A stretch of 64,000 nt of DNA from Bacteroidota bacterium (lineage in GTDB: Bacteria; Bacteroidota; Bacteroidia; AKYH767-A; 2013-40CM-41-45): assembly GCA_016721305.1 (NCBI GenBank), contig JADKIH010000001.1:62001-126000 (forward strand). Direction: 5' to 3'. The stretch's first letter is position 1. Each line of letters starts with the position of its first letter. Below are positions 1 to 10,678 of the stretch, one piece after another. Under the pieces are notes generated by a model. The model saw nothing but the letters and a program-made list of their open reading frames with translations, ran no database searches and had not been told where the DNA came from. The translations under genes and the position numbers were made by a program.

Positions 1-3000
1 GATAATTGTATGGAGGATAACCACCTGTGACACGCAAAGCAATTCCGCCATATAAGCTGTCACAATTGATATGATAAACGGTATCTGTTACGTGAATGAT
101 ATTGCTATCAGGTGGCACGGTGATACAACATGAATCAATGCAACCACAGCAATTTGAAATTTTAACACAATATGTTCCCGGAGGAGGAAGTTCTAAGAAT
201 GGCTCATGCGAACCATTGCTCCATTCGTAATGGAACGTATTGCAAGCCGATGTATCAGAGATTTCAGCTGATACAATATAACCACCGCAAACTTTCGTCT
301 TCTTACAGCTGATACTGAATTGTTGTGGTGTATAACATACATTATCGATACCCACTACTTCTCCACTACTTGTCACCTGCGTTGCGATTACTACATCGGT
401 TACATTACTTGCAACTGCTTGCCAGTCGGAAAGAACCGCCGGAGCAATTGGCGTCCATGTTCCCTGAGATGTATTCTGAGGCAATGAATCTAATCCTCCG
501 CAGGCAACAATCTTCTTCCATCCGCTTAGTTCCGTCATAGTAAAACTTGCAGTGAATAAGAAGCCTTTATTTAAAACGCTATTAAAGATTCTGAAACGTG
601 GAGCAATTGCAGGCGAACCGGCTTGTCCATCGTCAAAGATTTTGAAATCGTAACTGAATTTGCCACAACACCATTTACCTAAGTACGTGGTATCGGTTTG
701 CACACCTGAAGGACCTGCCAAATCTGTTGCCTGTACAAATACATCACCCGGATATTGCCCGCCGACGTTATTCAAACCTACAAGTACATTTGGCGCTATT
801 GCATATGGAGTAAAATTATGCAGGAGATTATCAGAGAAATCCTGACAGGTAGTATCCACACAGGCAATATTTGTAACGATTGGAGTACAGCAATCACGGA
901 AATTGATTTTCAACGTATCCGACGAATCAGCACAACCCCACATGTTAGCTGCGAGTAATCGATACATTCCTCCCGGAGGAAGAATTGTCAGATTCTGATT
1001 GTTGCTGTAATTCACCCACACATTTCCAACCAACTGCTGCCACATGTAAGAGGCAAAACCAACAGGACCCGGAATCGTAACCGAATCGCATTCGTTACAA
1101 AATTCATAACATCCCGAAGGAACGCATGATAAATCAGGCAGCGGATGAATAGTCAGAATATTCGAAGTCGACGAGCATCCAAATTGATTCGTAGCCACCA
1201 CAAAATAATTTCCGGCCATTGCAGCAGTTATCGAAACTCCATTTTGTCCGGTGCTCCATGTATAAACTACAGGGAAAACCGGTGCAGGTGCAGCTGTAAA
1301 GGTTACTAAAGCACCTTCGCAGAGAACTCCTCCCGGATTAGAAGTAATAAATGGTGTAACCGGTGCAGGATTGACAACAACGGTGATCGCATCTGTTTGA
1401 GTACAACCGTAAGAGTTAGTTACCGTAACGGTATACAACCCTCCATCACCTAATTGCATATTCGGAACTACAAATGGATTTGAGCTTCCGGTAGCAATCG
1501 GACCTACCCACGAATATGTTCCTCCACCTACAGGCGTTGTTTGAAGCAGTAATTGATCCCCGACACACATAACTGTGTCGCCGGTAATATTCGCAACCGG
1601 TTTAGGATTGACGGTAACATTTACCGGAGCGATTGCCGGATAAGCGCATCCATTTATTGTCTGCACAATAACAGAATATGTTCCTGTTACAGATACCCAT
1701 AAACTATCGTTCGAATCAGCCGGTGAAGTTAACGCCGGAGTTGGGGATTTACTCCAGAGATAACTGGCACCGGGTGGTACGACGGTTAATAAGACTGAAT
1801 CTCCTTCACAGAATGTGAGAGAAGATGATGAATCGATATATGCAGAAGTTGGAACCGGATCTACTGTAATTGTAATCGAAGCCGACGAAGAACATCCGTT
1901 GGCACTTGTTACAGTTACAGAATATGTAATTGTTCCCGGTGTATTTGCTGTAATATTTAAGTTTGGCGCATTCGTTCCGACAACGCCGGCGAATGGCACT
2001 AACTGTTGCCAAACAAAACTAGTTCCTGCAGAGGTTGTTTTGAGATCTAGCTTTTCTCCCTGACAATAAACTGTCTTTCCGCTAATCGTTGCCGTCGGTG
2101 AACGTTTCACTGTGACCTGAACAGGACCTGCTGTATACGGACAACCATTTGCTCCTACTCCTGTTACTGAATAAAATCCGCTTGTGTGCACGTAAACAGG
2201 ATTAGTCGGGAACGGCGGCGGATTAATCACCTGCCATGTATACGGCCCGGAACCTGATGCCGTCAGCTGAACTGAATCACAACTTCCAACTCCTACCGTA
2301 ATAGATCCCGTTCCTGCAGGAAGTACACTTACATTTTGACTGGCGGTACTATTACAACCATAAATATCACTTACTGTTAAGGTAGCAACAAACGGACCTG
2401 AGTTAGCATAAATCAAGCTCGCAGGCGAAGCATTCGATGTCGCTCCGTTTCCATTATTAAACAAGCGTGTTGATTCATTGGCAAGATTGAAAGAAATATC
2501 GGTAAACAACGCAGCAGTGCCCTGACAGATCGGTGTAGAAACATTGAACGCTGCTACTATTGGCGAAGGAACGGTTAAAGTTTTTGTTTCTGTACAAGTC
2601 GCTCCGGTAACAGGATCAAATGCTGTAACAGAAATTACGTGCACGCCCGGTGTCAATGTAATCGGCGCAGGGAATGCCGTAGTTGAAATTGTTGTGGCCG
2701 TTGTATTATCATACCATGTCCAGTTGTAAGAAGATGCATTTCCTAAATACAAAGAAGTATTTGCAAAAACAGCTTGCATGACATTCGAACCATTACACTG
2801 GTACGAAAAATCAAAATGCACATCAAATGGAATTACAATATTTCTAATCTTATAAATTGTATCGATGCAAATATTTCCAAGCGCATCAATTCCTGTCGCA
2901 CTTCCATAAACTGTTATCTGGTAAATTCCGGGGAAAGCATACGTATGCGAAACCGGACTCACCGGTCCTGCTGTTCCTCCATCACCAAAATCCCATCCAA

Positions 3001-6000
3001 TCAAGGATGCGTTTCCGGTTTTTGTATACGATTGAGTAAGACACACCGGCGGTGACTCAACAAAATTTATCGTATCTGTTGTAGTACAACCCGGCGGAAC
3101 AACCGACGGACAAGATGTTGTATCAAGAATAAGAGTGTTTGAAGTTTGCGTACATCCAAACACATTCGTTACGACACAAGAGAACGCTGTTTGCGTATTG
3201 ATCGTCGGTGTGATTGTAAACGTACTTCCGGATGGCGTCCATGCAAATGAATAACCGGCCAGATTCACTGCCGATAAAGTTACCGTTGCAGGGAAACTGC
3301 AAATACGTGCAGGTCCGGTAATAATAGCCAATGGCAATCCATGCACGGCAAGCGTTGTATTTGAAGAAGCCGTACAGCCATTTACGTCGACAACACTTAA
3401 AGAAACCGCATAATTTCCTGCAGAGCCATAGGTCACTGTTGGTGATGGCAAAATAGAAGTCGAAGGAGTTCCTCCGCCAAATGACCAGCTATAAGTTACA
3501 CCACCTGAACCTGAAAAAGTCAAAGGTGTTCCAACGCATGAAGGCGAAGGCAAACTTATTCCGGCTATTGGTAAAGCATGAACCGTTACGACAAATCGGA
3601 TCGTAGTATCGAGACAGATAGATTGAACGTGCAATTTAACTGTATCTACTCCGGGAATTGTCCATTTTACATTCAGGAAATTTTGTCCGGAAGAAACAAT
3701 ATTTCCTTTTACAGGCGCCGATAAAGACCATGTATAGGCAGCTCCCATAAAGAGTGGCTCACTGAAAGAATAATTTTCAGTCGCATTCAAACACACACTC
3801 GGATTGCCGACAATAGTAGGAACTGCAGGCAAGGTATCGATGTGAATTTGCGTATAAGCTGTATCCGAACATCCGTTGGCATTCGTTACATATAATTGAA
3901 CGGTAAAGTCACCGCCATTCGTATAAGCATGAGTTGGATTTTGTGTTGTAGACGTAGCTAAATCGCCAAAATTCCAATTCCAGAATGGACCGGCGCTGGT
4001 GGTGGAAAACAGCACCGGAACATTCACACACGGATCCGCAGGTGTATAACTGATACTCGGAACCGGAGGTAATGCCAGAAGATTAATCGGTAACATAACC
4101 GAATCTTCGTAGCAACGATTAATTTTCAGCTTTACATAAATCGGAGTAATAGAAGCATCTACCCATTTAATGGTAATCGTATTCGTTCCATTCGCTGTCA
4201 TAATATTTCCTGCCGTGGATGGAACAACAGACCATGTATAAGTTCCATTGCTGATAAGCGCCGGCGGAATCGAATAAGTGACAGTACTCTTCAGACAAAC
4301 AATCGGCTGACTCGACGTAATTGTCGGCAACGGAAAAGCAGGCCATGTATTGACAGTAAAGGTAGCTGATGATGAAGACACGCAACCGGGGGCTGCCGTC
4401 AATGTCTGATAAACAGAAACTGTTCCTCCTCCCGGATTCCAGCTGATTGCTACACTGCTTCCGTTTATCGGAGGAATCAGTGTACCACCTGTCACATTCC
4501 ATGTATAAGTAACGCCCGTCATATTCGGAAGCGTACTGTAGAAAAACGGAGTGTTGGCGCAAACTGTATCCGGACCTGTGATGGCATTCGGTATTTGAAC
4601 GTCGACTACTTCAACAGTTACGATTGCCGAATCATTGCAATAAATTCCCGGTGGCGCATAAGCCGTAAGTTGATAAACTCCCGGCCCTGCGTTCCAAGTA
4701 TATGAATTCAACAAAGCTGATGAAGCAAAGAAGAGCGGGCTGGCCGATGGAGTGACAAGCTTCCAACTCGTAAGTGGTTCAGCCGTATTGTTGGTCAGAT
4801 TCATTCCCGCAAATGGCGAACTTGTAACACCCGGACAAACTTTTGCCGGTCCATTAATGCCAAAGATTGGCTTAACAGTAATATTGATCACACCTGATCC
4901 ACCACAACCCGGATCATGAATGCAATTACTTGGCAGATTACATCCTGTACCTGTAAGTACATTTTGATAATTCACCGTCAATGAAACTGTACCAAAGAAA
5001 TTCGGATTGAAATGAATAGTTACACAGCAGGTATTCGTTCCTGTGATTGTTCCTGCATTGGCAGGTAACATTTCCCAACTATGCTCATTGCCCGGAATAC
5101 ACTCTATGCAATAAGTTGCCGTTGCTCCCGCACACAAGACAGTATCTCCTGCGATTGGTAAGGTCGTCGGAACTATATCCACGGTTTTTATTGTCGCAAC
5201 CGAACACGTCGTTGCCGGAGTACATCCGGATACACTTAATGAAATCGTTCCATGCGGACCTGCTCCCCAGACAACGGTACACGAATCACTTGTTGGCGAT
5301 GGCACCGGTGAAAAGACTCCGCCGATTACCGACCACACATAATTTGTACAATTCACATTCGTGTGATAAGTTACTGTATCACCAGGACAGACAACAGAAA
5401 TACAAGTGATATCAGGCCCTGAAGCTGAATCAACCACAACCTTAAATGCCGTGTCGTGCGGTGTACCGCAATCATCAAACACCGTAAGTGTATCGAAATA
5501 TGTTCCCGGAGGATAATGGCTTGCCGGCTCTGCATGGTTCGAATTACTTGAATAATATCCGTTACCGAAATTCCAAAGAAGACCCGTGATGCCGGTAGAA
5601 AAATCATTAAAAGTGATCGACTGACCATTACATATATTGATGACACCACCCACAATCGGCGGCGAAGTTGTAAAACTGATATTATAAACTGAAGGCGGAT
5701 TACGAATTACATTTTGAGAACAAGAATCAATGGAACCATCAGGAAGGTGTACATACCACTTCACCACAGTTGTACCAACCGGATAAACTCCCGGGGCATT
5801 CGAATAAATAGAATCGTATGCACATCCACCCGGACCGGTGCCTGCACCACCTGAAGTATCAGCGAATGCCGGAGGGGGAAGTACAATCATCGAATCAGGG
5901 ACATTGAAACAAAAAACCGTATCTCGACACAATAATTTACAACAACTTCCTCCAACTGTTACCTGATGAATAACAGGATTTAATGTACCCTGATCTCGGA

Positions 6001-6394
6001 CTTCGAACGTATATGTTCCCGGGCACAACCCCGTTATACAAGCACCCTGCCCGACTATCCCTGTCGCCCCGAATACATTTATCATATACGGCGGAATGCC
6101 TCCTGTGACGATCACACCGGCACTGCAATTGCATGGAATCGTCGGAGAGCAACAATGAGAACTGCAGTTGGGATCAGTACTTACTGTTAAAGGCCCTCCT
6201 GCCTGAGCCTGAATATTTGTCGACAACAGAATATAAACAATCGTCCAGATTTGCCATTTCCGTTTTTGAATAAAAGGAACAAAGCTCATTCCTGCATCTT
6301 GAAATTTCAATTGACGCATCCATTCATTTGTTCTGAATTTCAAATTACCGAACCATGCGGTAAACAAATTCGAAGCGGGAGTAGTTGTCTTCAT
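1..6394 (-). CDS. Giant PKD/SprB-like secreted surface protein, C-terminus beyond the window
   Basis: One frame is open from the ATG at 6394 down to base 1 without a stop, giving 2131 visible codons; I checked the phase at several points (for example the Trp codons at 3982 and 2995 and the last residues). A basic lead is followed by a signal peptide at about residues 44-65 ending IQAQA; Met36 (ATG at 6289) is an alternative start that would give a more usual signal. The rest is a chain of extracellular beta-sandwich modules: a SprB-like repeat at about 95-149 (GGIPPY, then LCPGTYTFEV), PKD units with WNFGN, WNFGD (about 805), WSFGG and WDFGDGG (about 1135), many PKD/Ig-like units, and the start of a SprB-like unit (VTGGYPPYNY) at the very end. 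Cysteine-rich linkers (CCSPTIPCNC, CCGCIDSCC) recur. Bacteroidota proteins of this build are type IX-secreted adhesins or gliding proteins; that role is inferred, and the diagnostic C-terminus is not visible. Confidence 0.93.
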   Translation of the reverse strand, partial: MKTTTPASNLFTAWFGNLKFRTNEWMRQLKFQDAGMSFVPFIQKRKWQIWTIVYILLSTNIQAQAGGPLTVSTDPNCSSHCCSPTIPCNCSAGVIVTGGIPPYMINVFGATGIVGQGACITGLCPGTYTFEVRDQGTLNPVIHQVTVGGSCCKLLCRDTVFCFNVPDSMIVLPPPAFADTSGGAGTGPGGCAYDSIYSNAPGVYPVGTTVVKWYVHLPDGSIDSCSQNVIRNPPSVYNISFTTSPPIVGGVINICNGQSITFNDFSTGITGLLWNFGNGYYSSNSNHAEPASHYPPGTYFDTLTVFDDCGTPHDTAFKVVVDSASGPDITCISVVCPGDTVTYHTNVNCTNYVWSVIGGVFSPVPSPTSDSCTVVWGAGPHGTISLSVSGCTPATTCSVATIKTVDIVPTTLPIAGDTVLCAGATATYCIECIPGNEHSWEMLPANAGTITGTNTCCVTIHFNPNFFGTVSLTVNYQNVLTGTGCNLPSNCIHDPGCGGSGVINITVKPIFGINGPAKVCPGVTSSPFAGMNLTNNTAEPLTSWKLVTPSASPLFFASSALLNSYTWNAGPGVYQLTAYAPPGIYCNDSAIVTVEVVDVQIPNAITGPDTVCANTPFFYSTLPNMTGVTYTWNVTGGTLIPPINGSSVAISWNPGGGTVSVYQTLTAAPGCVSSSSATFTVNTWPAFPLPTITSSQPIVCLKSTVTYSIPPALISNGTYTWSVVPSTAGNIMTANGTNTITIKWVDASITPIYVKLKINRCYEDSVMLPINLLALPPVPSISYTPADPCVNVPVLFSTTSAGPFWNWNFGDLATSTTQNPTHAYTNGGDFTVQLYVTNANGCSDTAYTQIHIDTLPAVPTIVGNPSVCLNATENYSFSEPLFMGAAYTWSLSAPVKGNIVSSGQNFLNVKWTIPGVDTVKLHVQSICLDTTIRFVVTVHALPIAGISLPSPSCVGTPLTFSGSGGVTYSWSFGGGTPSTSILPSPTVTYGSAGNYAVSLSVVDVNGCTASSNTTLAVHGLPLAIITGPARICSFPATVTLSAVNLAGYSFAWTPSGSTFTITPTINTQTAFSCVVTNVFGCTQTSNTLILDTTSCPSVVPPGCTTTDTINFVESPPVCLTQSYTKTGNASLIGWDFGDGGTAGPVSPVSHTYAFPGIYQITVYGSATGIDALGNICIDTIYKIRNIVIPFDVHFDFSYQCNGSNVMQAVFANTSLYLGNASSYNWTWYDNTTATTISTTAFPAPITLTPGVHVISVTAFDPVTGATCTETKTLTVPSPIVAAFNVSTPICQGTAALFTDISFNLANESTRLFNNGNGATSNASPASLIYANSGPFVATLTVSDIYGCNSTASQNVSVLPAGTGSITVGVGSCDSVQLTASGSGPYTWQVINPPPFPTNPVYVHTSGFYSVTGVGANGCPYTAGPVQVTVKRSPTATISGKTVYCQGEKLDLKTTSAGTSFVWQQLVPFAGVVGTNAPNLNITANTPGTITYSVTVTSANGCSSSASITITVDPVPTSAYIDSSSSLTFCEGDSVLLTVVPPGASYLWSKSPTPALTSPADSNDSLWVSVTGTYSVIVQTINGCAYPAIAPVNVTVNPKPVANITGDTVMCVGDQLLLQTTPVGGGTYSWVGPIATGSSNPFVVPNMQLGDGGLYTVTVTNSYGCTQTDAITVVVNPAPVTPFITSNPGGVLCEGALVTFTAAPAPVFPVVYTWSTGQNGVSITAAMAGNYFVVATNQFGCSSTSNILTIHPLPDLSCVPSGCYEFCNECDSVTIPGPVGFASYMWQQLVGNVWVNYSNNQNLTILPPGGMYRLLAANMWGCADSSDTLKINFRDCCTPIVTNIACVDTTCQDFSDNLLHNFTPYAIAPNVLVGLNNVGGQYPGDVFVQATDLAGPSGVQTDTTYLGKWCCGKFSYDFKIFDDGQAGSPAIAPRFRIFNSVLNKGFLFTASFTMTELSGWKKIVACGGLDSLPQNTSQGTWTPIAPAVLSDWQAVASNVTDVVIATQVTSSGEVVGIDNVCYTPQQFSISCKKTKVCGGYIVSAEISDTSACNTFHYEWSNGSHEPFLELPPPGTYCVKISNCCGCIDSCCITVPPDSNIIHVTDTVYHINCDSLYGGIALRVTGGYPPYNY

Positions 6395-6443
6395 GGGTAC
6401 TGTATTTTGTGGTGATTTGTGTATGTTCTGTATTCAGAGTTTA

Positions 6444-6620
6444 TCAGTGGCTTTTCGCCGTTGATGTCTCCGCCTGCATTGCCTTTGTCCAAGTTCTGAT
6501 TTGCTGCGCAGTGATCTCAAACTTGAGCGCCAAGCGTGAAATTGGAATCCTATCCTGAACCGCCTGCTTCACGACCTGCTTTTTAAACTCGTCTGTAAAC
6601 TTTCTTCGTTGATTTTTCAT
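6444..6620 (-). CDS. Orphan IS3/IS911 OrfA-type helix-turn-helix protein, 58 aa
   Basis: This small frame encodes 58 residues beginning MKNQRRKFTDEFKKQVV, followed by the helix-turn-helix run PISRLALKFEITAQQIRTW and a short basic tail. This is the pattern of the N-terminal domain of IS3/IS911-type OrfA transposase subunits (HTH_Tnp_1). OrfA proteins are usually near 90-100 aa and carry a leucine zipper after the HTH. Here the zipper is missing, no OrfB integrase frame follows, and I see no terminal inverted repeats or target duplication. It ends about 50 bases before the start of the giant surface-protein gene on the same strand. It is either a remnant of an insertion sequence or a co-opted small DNA-binding protein; the sequence does not decide between them. 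Confidence 0.6.
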   Translation of the reverse strand: MKNQRRKFTDEFKKQVVKQAVQDRIPISRLALKFEITAQQIRTWTKAMQAETSTAKSH

Positions 6621-6818
6621 AAAACCGGCTGATTTCGGCTGATTTTGTCCTTCTAAAGGTGCTTTTCCATTTTCAATAAAAATATCCGCTTATAATGGGT
6701 GGTAGCAATTTCCAACAATTGGCGCCAAAAACTTAATAGATGGCAATAACATGACTGACTTATATCAGAAAGCGGTATAAAGGAATTGGGCAAAAAATAA
6801 TAAACTTTGATGGCTCAA

Positions 6819-7552
6819 CTACACTTTCGACATCATCCCGATAAACTCCTCTTTTTTCCTACGAGAAATTTCGGCAACAGAATCGTCGCTCATGTAAACA
6901 AAGTAGCCATCAAGACGACTGAAACGCTTTACATGCTTGAGATTAATCAAATGAGAATTGTGGGAGCGAAAAAAATTATACTCTGCTAAAAGCTCTTCGT
7001 ACTCCTTAATGTTTTTTGTTCCGGTAAATTTTTGCCCCTGAGTAAAAATGTGCGTATAAGTACCATCTGCCTGCAAACGAATAATCTCTTCCGGCTCGAG
7101 AAATGCAAAACCGTCTTTCACCGGTATTGCGAGTTTTGCAGATCTCGCAGAGGATACACTTTGCATCAGACTTTCATACTGAACTGAGGCTACTTTAACC
7201 GAAGTTTCGAAGCTCTTTGAACCGCTTTGACTAAATCATCGGTATCGACAGGCTTCAACAAATAATCAACTGCAGCAAATCGAATAGCCTTTATAGCGTA
7301 ATGCGAATGCGCCGTTACAAAAATGATCCGAAATGTGATTTCTCCAACTTGCCTTAAAAAATCGAAGCCGGTTCCGTTGGGCATCTCCACATCCAAAAAA
7401 ACCAAATCGGGCTTCAATTGCTTCACTTTCGCTAGTGCTTCTTCCACCGAGCTTGCTTCACCAATTACTTCCACTTCGCCGCAATATTCCTTCAGCAACT
7501 TGCCGAGCGAATCGCGGTTTTTCTTTTCATCGTCGATCAGTAAAGCTTTCAT
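6819..7552 (-). CDS. LytTR-family response regulator, frame-broken
   Basis: The receiver domain (7552-7190, 120 aa) has the acidic pair and phospho-acceptor of the family: LLIDDE at the N-terminus, VFLDVEMP, the switch Thr in FVTAH, and Lys in LLKPVD. The DNA-binding part (in frame from about 7196 to 6819) is a LytTR domain with EEIIRLQADGTYTHIF and the FFRSHNSHLINLKHV signature. The two halves are normally one protein of about 240 aa. Here they lie in different frames: after KLRLK the stop TAG is met, while re-reading one base (…LRLK-VASVQYESL…) restores a continuous product. I treat it as one gene with a single-base lesion at about 7191-7197. It lies downstream of the sensor kinase gene with a 66-base gap, so the two form a two-component pair. 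Confidence 0.85.
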
Positions 7553-7618
7553 AAAGGCGTTGTGTGAAATGAATCTGTACGACTAAGATAACTAAATAAA
7601 ATCGAGCAAAGCAAAAAC

Positions 7619-10526
7619 TTACAACTCAACCTCTACCCGAGTCCCGGAAGTGCGACCTTCTTCCGTTGTCAAATTCACAATTCTTGCGCGAATATTCTTC
7701 GAATAGGCCTTATTAAAAGCTTCAATTCGTTCGAAAATAATTGTCGTCCCTTTTGATTTATGACCGGTACGATTTGAATCGTTCCAGGCAATAGATGATT
7801 CAACACCTACTCCATTATCTTCAATTGAAATTAACAATTTCCCACTTTTAAGTTTAACAGAAATACAAATTTTCCCCCGACAAGAAATCCGCGAAATGCC
7901 ATGCTTGATTGCATTTTCCACAAATGGCTGCAAAAGCATCGACGGCAACTCGTAATCCGACAAATCAATTTCATCATCAACTTTTACAGAAAAATCAAAC
8001 CCGTCTTCGAATTGCTGCATTTCCAGCTCTACATAATTTTTTAGCGAAGCCAGCTCTTCCTCCAATGTAACAATCTGCATGTCGGAATTATCCAGCGTAT
8101 AGCGCACAAGCTTTGAAAAGGAAACCAGATACTTTTCTGCTGATTTCAAATCATGATTCTGCATGTAATTCCGAATCGAATTCATTACATTAAAAATAAA
8201 ATGCGGATTCATCTGAGCCCTGATCGCCGTCAATTGCAATGAAGCCTGCTTACGTTCGAGCTCATAACGTTCTTCTACTTTTCGCAGCTTTCGCAAATAG
8301 AAAATATAGATAACAAGCACAACAAGAGCCGATAAAATGATTCTAAAAATCAGAGTCTGATACCAGGCCGGTCGGATAACAAAAGAAAAACCTGCTGAAG
8401 CTTTACTCCAAACTCCGGATTTATTTCTCGCCAAAACAGAGAATGAATATGATCCGGGAGAAAGCGACAGAAACTGAACTTCACGATTGGTTGTGCTTGC
8501 AGAAACCGTATCGGATCCGTTTACTAGTTCATATTTATATAATAAATCTCCATGACTGCGAAATGATATCCCGATAAAACTAACTCGAATAGCATTTTGA
8601 GAATGCGTCAATGTAGGTGTCGTACTTAAAGAATATTGATGATTATTTACGTCAACGGAAGCAATATAAACCAAGGGTGCTACTTCATTTTTAAAATCAT
8701 GATTAATATTAAAAAAAGAAATCCCCTTATTTGTTGCTACAAACAACGTATCACGGTTCAAGGCGATATCATTCACAGTTTCGCTTAAAAGCCCATCGCT
8801 GCTATGTACATTCTCTACACGGTATTTAAATGAAGAATTTTCGTCGATAGTAATGCGACTGATTCCATTGGACGTCGTACACCAAATATCTTTCCCGGAA
8901 ATCAAAAGGTGGTCTACTAAATTACCCGACAAGCCTTCTGCCTCCGAAATCTCAATTGATTTCTCCTCATCCACAATTAATACACCTCTACCTTTAGTAG
9001 CCATGATGATCTTGTCACCCATTCTCTCCATATTCTCAACACGCAAGTCCTTGAACTCCTCACGGTATAAATCCAACCGCTTCGTATTCTCATCAAAGAG
9101 AAAAACTCCCGTATTTGTCCCAAGTAATAATTCGCCTTTAGGTGTTTCAACGACACAATTCACTCGTTTATCCGGAGCATTGATATAAAAAAGCGAATCG
9201 CCTTTCACTTTCATCAGATAGGCTGAGCCGCTGCTGTACACGCGCCCATCGGTAGTCTGCATATATACGGCTTTGATTCCAACTATGGCTTTCGTTTTAA
9301 ATTCCTGCATCTTGCCATTTTCCCAAAAACCCGGACGATAACGACTGAAATAAATTCTTGAATCATTTTCGAAAGATGACAGATTTACGATTGGCAAATT
9401 ACTCGTGTCCGTAGGAAAATAGAGAAACTCCGGCTGTAGCTCCGACAAACGTGCCAATGCTCCACTCCAGTAACCGACGTATACTTCCGAATGATGAGTG
9501 GTTAGACACATCGGCCTGCTAACAATCCTTCTGAAACAATATTCTGAACGGCATATCCGGGTGAATAAAAAACGCCATTCTCCAATGTCACAAACCAGTA
9601 GCCTCCTTCATTATCCTGAATGAAATCAGAAACAATATCATTCTTTAAAAAATGTGCAGCAGGTTTTTCAAAATGATGATCGGAAAACATATAACAACCT
9701 TTATATGTTCCGACAAATACGTTACCCAATCGATCCTTCGAAACGGAAAGAATCAACTCGGGTAATTGTGTCAGCAATTGCGAACGATTTCCAACAGTTG
9801 AATAAAGTGTATTGCCTACAGAAAACAAACACTCAGTGTCTGATATCCGAACCAACGACATACGATCACCCTTGTGATAAGCAAAAGACAACGTGTCAAT
9901 GAGCCCGTCTTTTCTCAAAAGAAAACTTTGCTCTGTAAAACGACTCTCCGGTGAACTGTAAGAAGTGAGAAATCGTCCCTTCACAATTTCATCCGAATAA
10001 AATCTGTTATCACTCTTTACGTCGCGAGTATAGATCCAGTCATGACTTCCGTTTCGAGCAATGCGAACTTCGCCTGTATCTCGAATGGACACAAATACAT
10101 TATCCAGGCTATCCACATAAACATTCAACGGGATTTTACTTCCGGTGCATTGTTTCAGATAAGCATTATATGCAAACGGCTGAATCTTTCCTTTTCCAGA
10201 TAAAATAAACGGCCCGAAAATGTATACATCCAGATCCGTCCCTTCACATCTTCGTAAATATCGAAAACGGTATTATCCGACAATCCGTCTTTTGTAGTGA
10301 AGGTCCTAAATTCATAACCATCGTAACGAACCACACCGCGGTCGCCGCCAAACCAAAGATTCCCATGGCAATCCTGAATGACGCAATACAATTCACTCCC
10401 CGACAAACCATCTTCCGAAGTAAAATGACGAAAAGACGGCGTTACGTCTTGGGCCATAATCCTCGTGCTCAACAGAAGAATCATGGCAACAATGCATAAG
10501 CCCAACTTTTGCGCAGAAGTCGTCAT
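7619..10526 (-). CDS. LytS-type sensor histidine kinase with beta-propeller sensor, frame-broken twice
   Basis: Three pieces belong to one protein of roughly 970 aa. 10526-10155 holds the signal peptide (ILLLSTRIMAQ) and the first two-component propeller repeats (HFTSEDGLSGSELYCVIQD, LWFGGDRGVVRYDG). 10128-9502 and the first half of 9511-7619 continue the propeller (for example DRLGNVFVGTYKGCYMF). Then come a Y_Y_Y-like Ig domain (PGSYSFSVLARN), one membrane helix (TLIFRIILSALVVLVIYIFYL), a short coiled coil, and a His_kinase domain with QMNPHFIFNVMNSIRNY (phospho-acceptor His), an N-box QPFVENAIKHG and the ATP-binding DNGVGV. Breaks occur near 10165-10190 and 9505-9530. The start at 10526 (MTTSAQKLG) is chosen because the signal peptide follows directly; an upstream Met at 10601 lacks one. 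Periplasmic propellers of this build usually sense a carbohydrate or envelope signal, but the ligand here is unknown. The LytTR regulator follows. Confidence 0.85.
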
Positions 10527-10678
10527 TTGTGTATGTGAATCCCGCCGGTCGGAAAAGGCAGGAACAGATGAAAGATAGAAAATTTCCCCTATAAAACGCA
10601 AGAATCCGACACTCCTTTTGCTGCCACCATGCCCCTATGAGAATGAATGCGTATCTTGCACTCAGAAGAAGCGAAAAA

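Noticed and set aside
4167..5655. Separate short - strand genes within the giant ORF (for example 4167-4562 and 5085-5282)
   Set aside because: They lie out of frame with the continuous PKD-rich frame, which explains the whole region.
6444..6620. A complete IS3-family insertion sequence
   Set aside because: No OrfB, no terminal inverted repeats and no target duplication could be found around the OrfA-type fragment.
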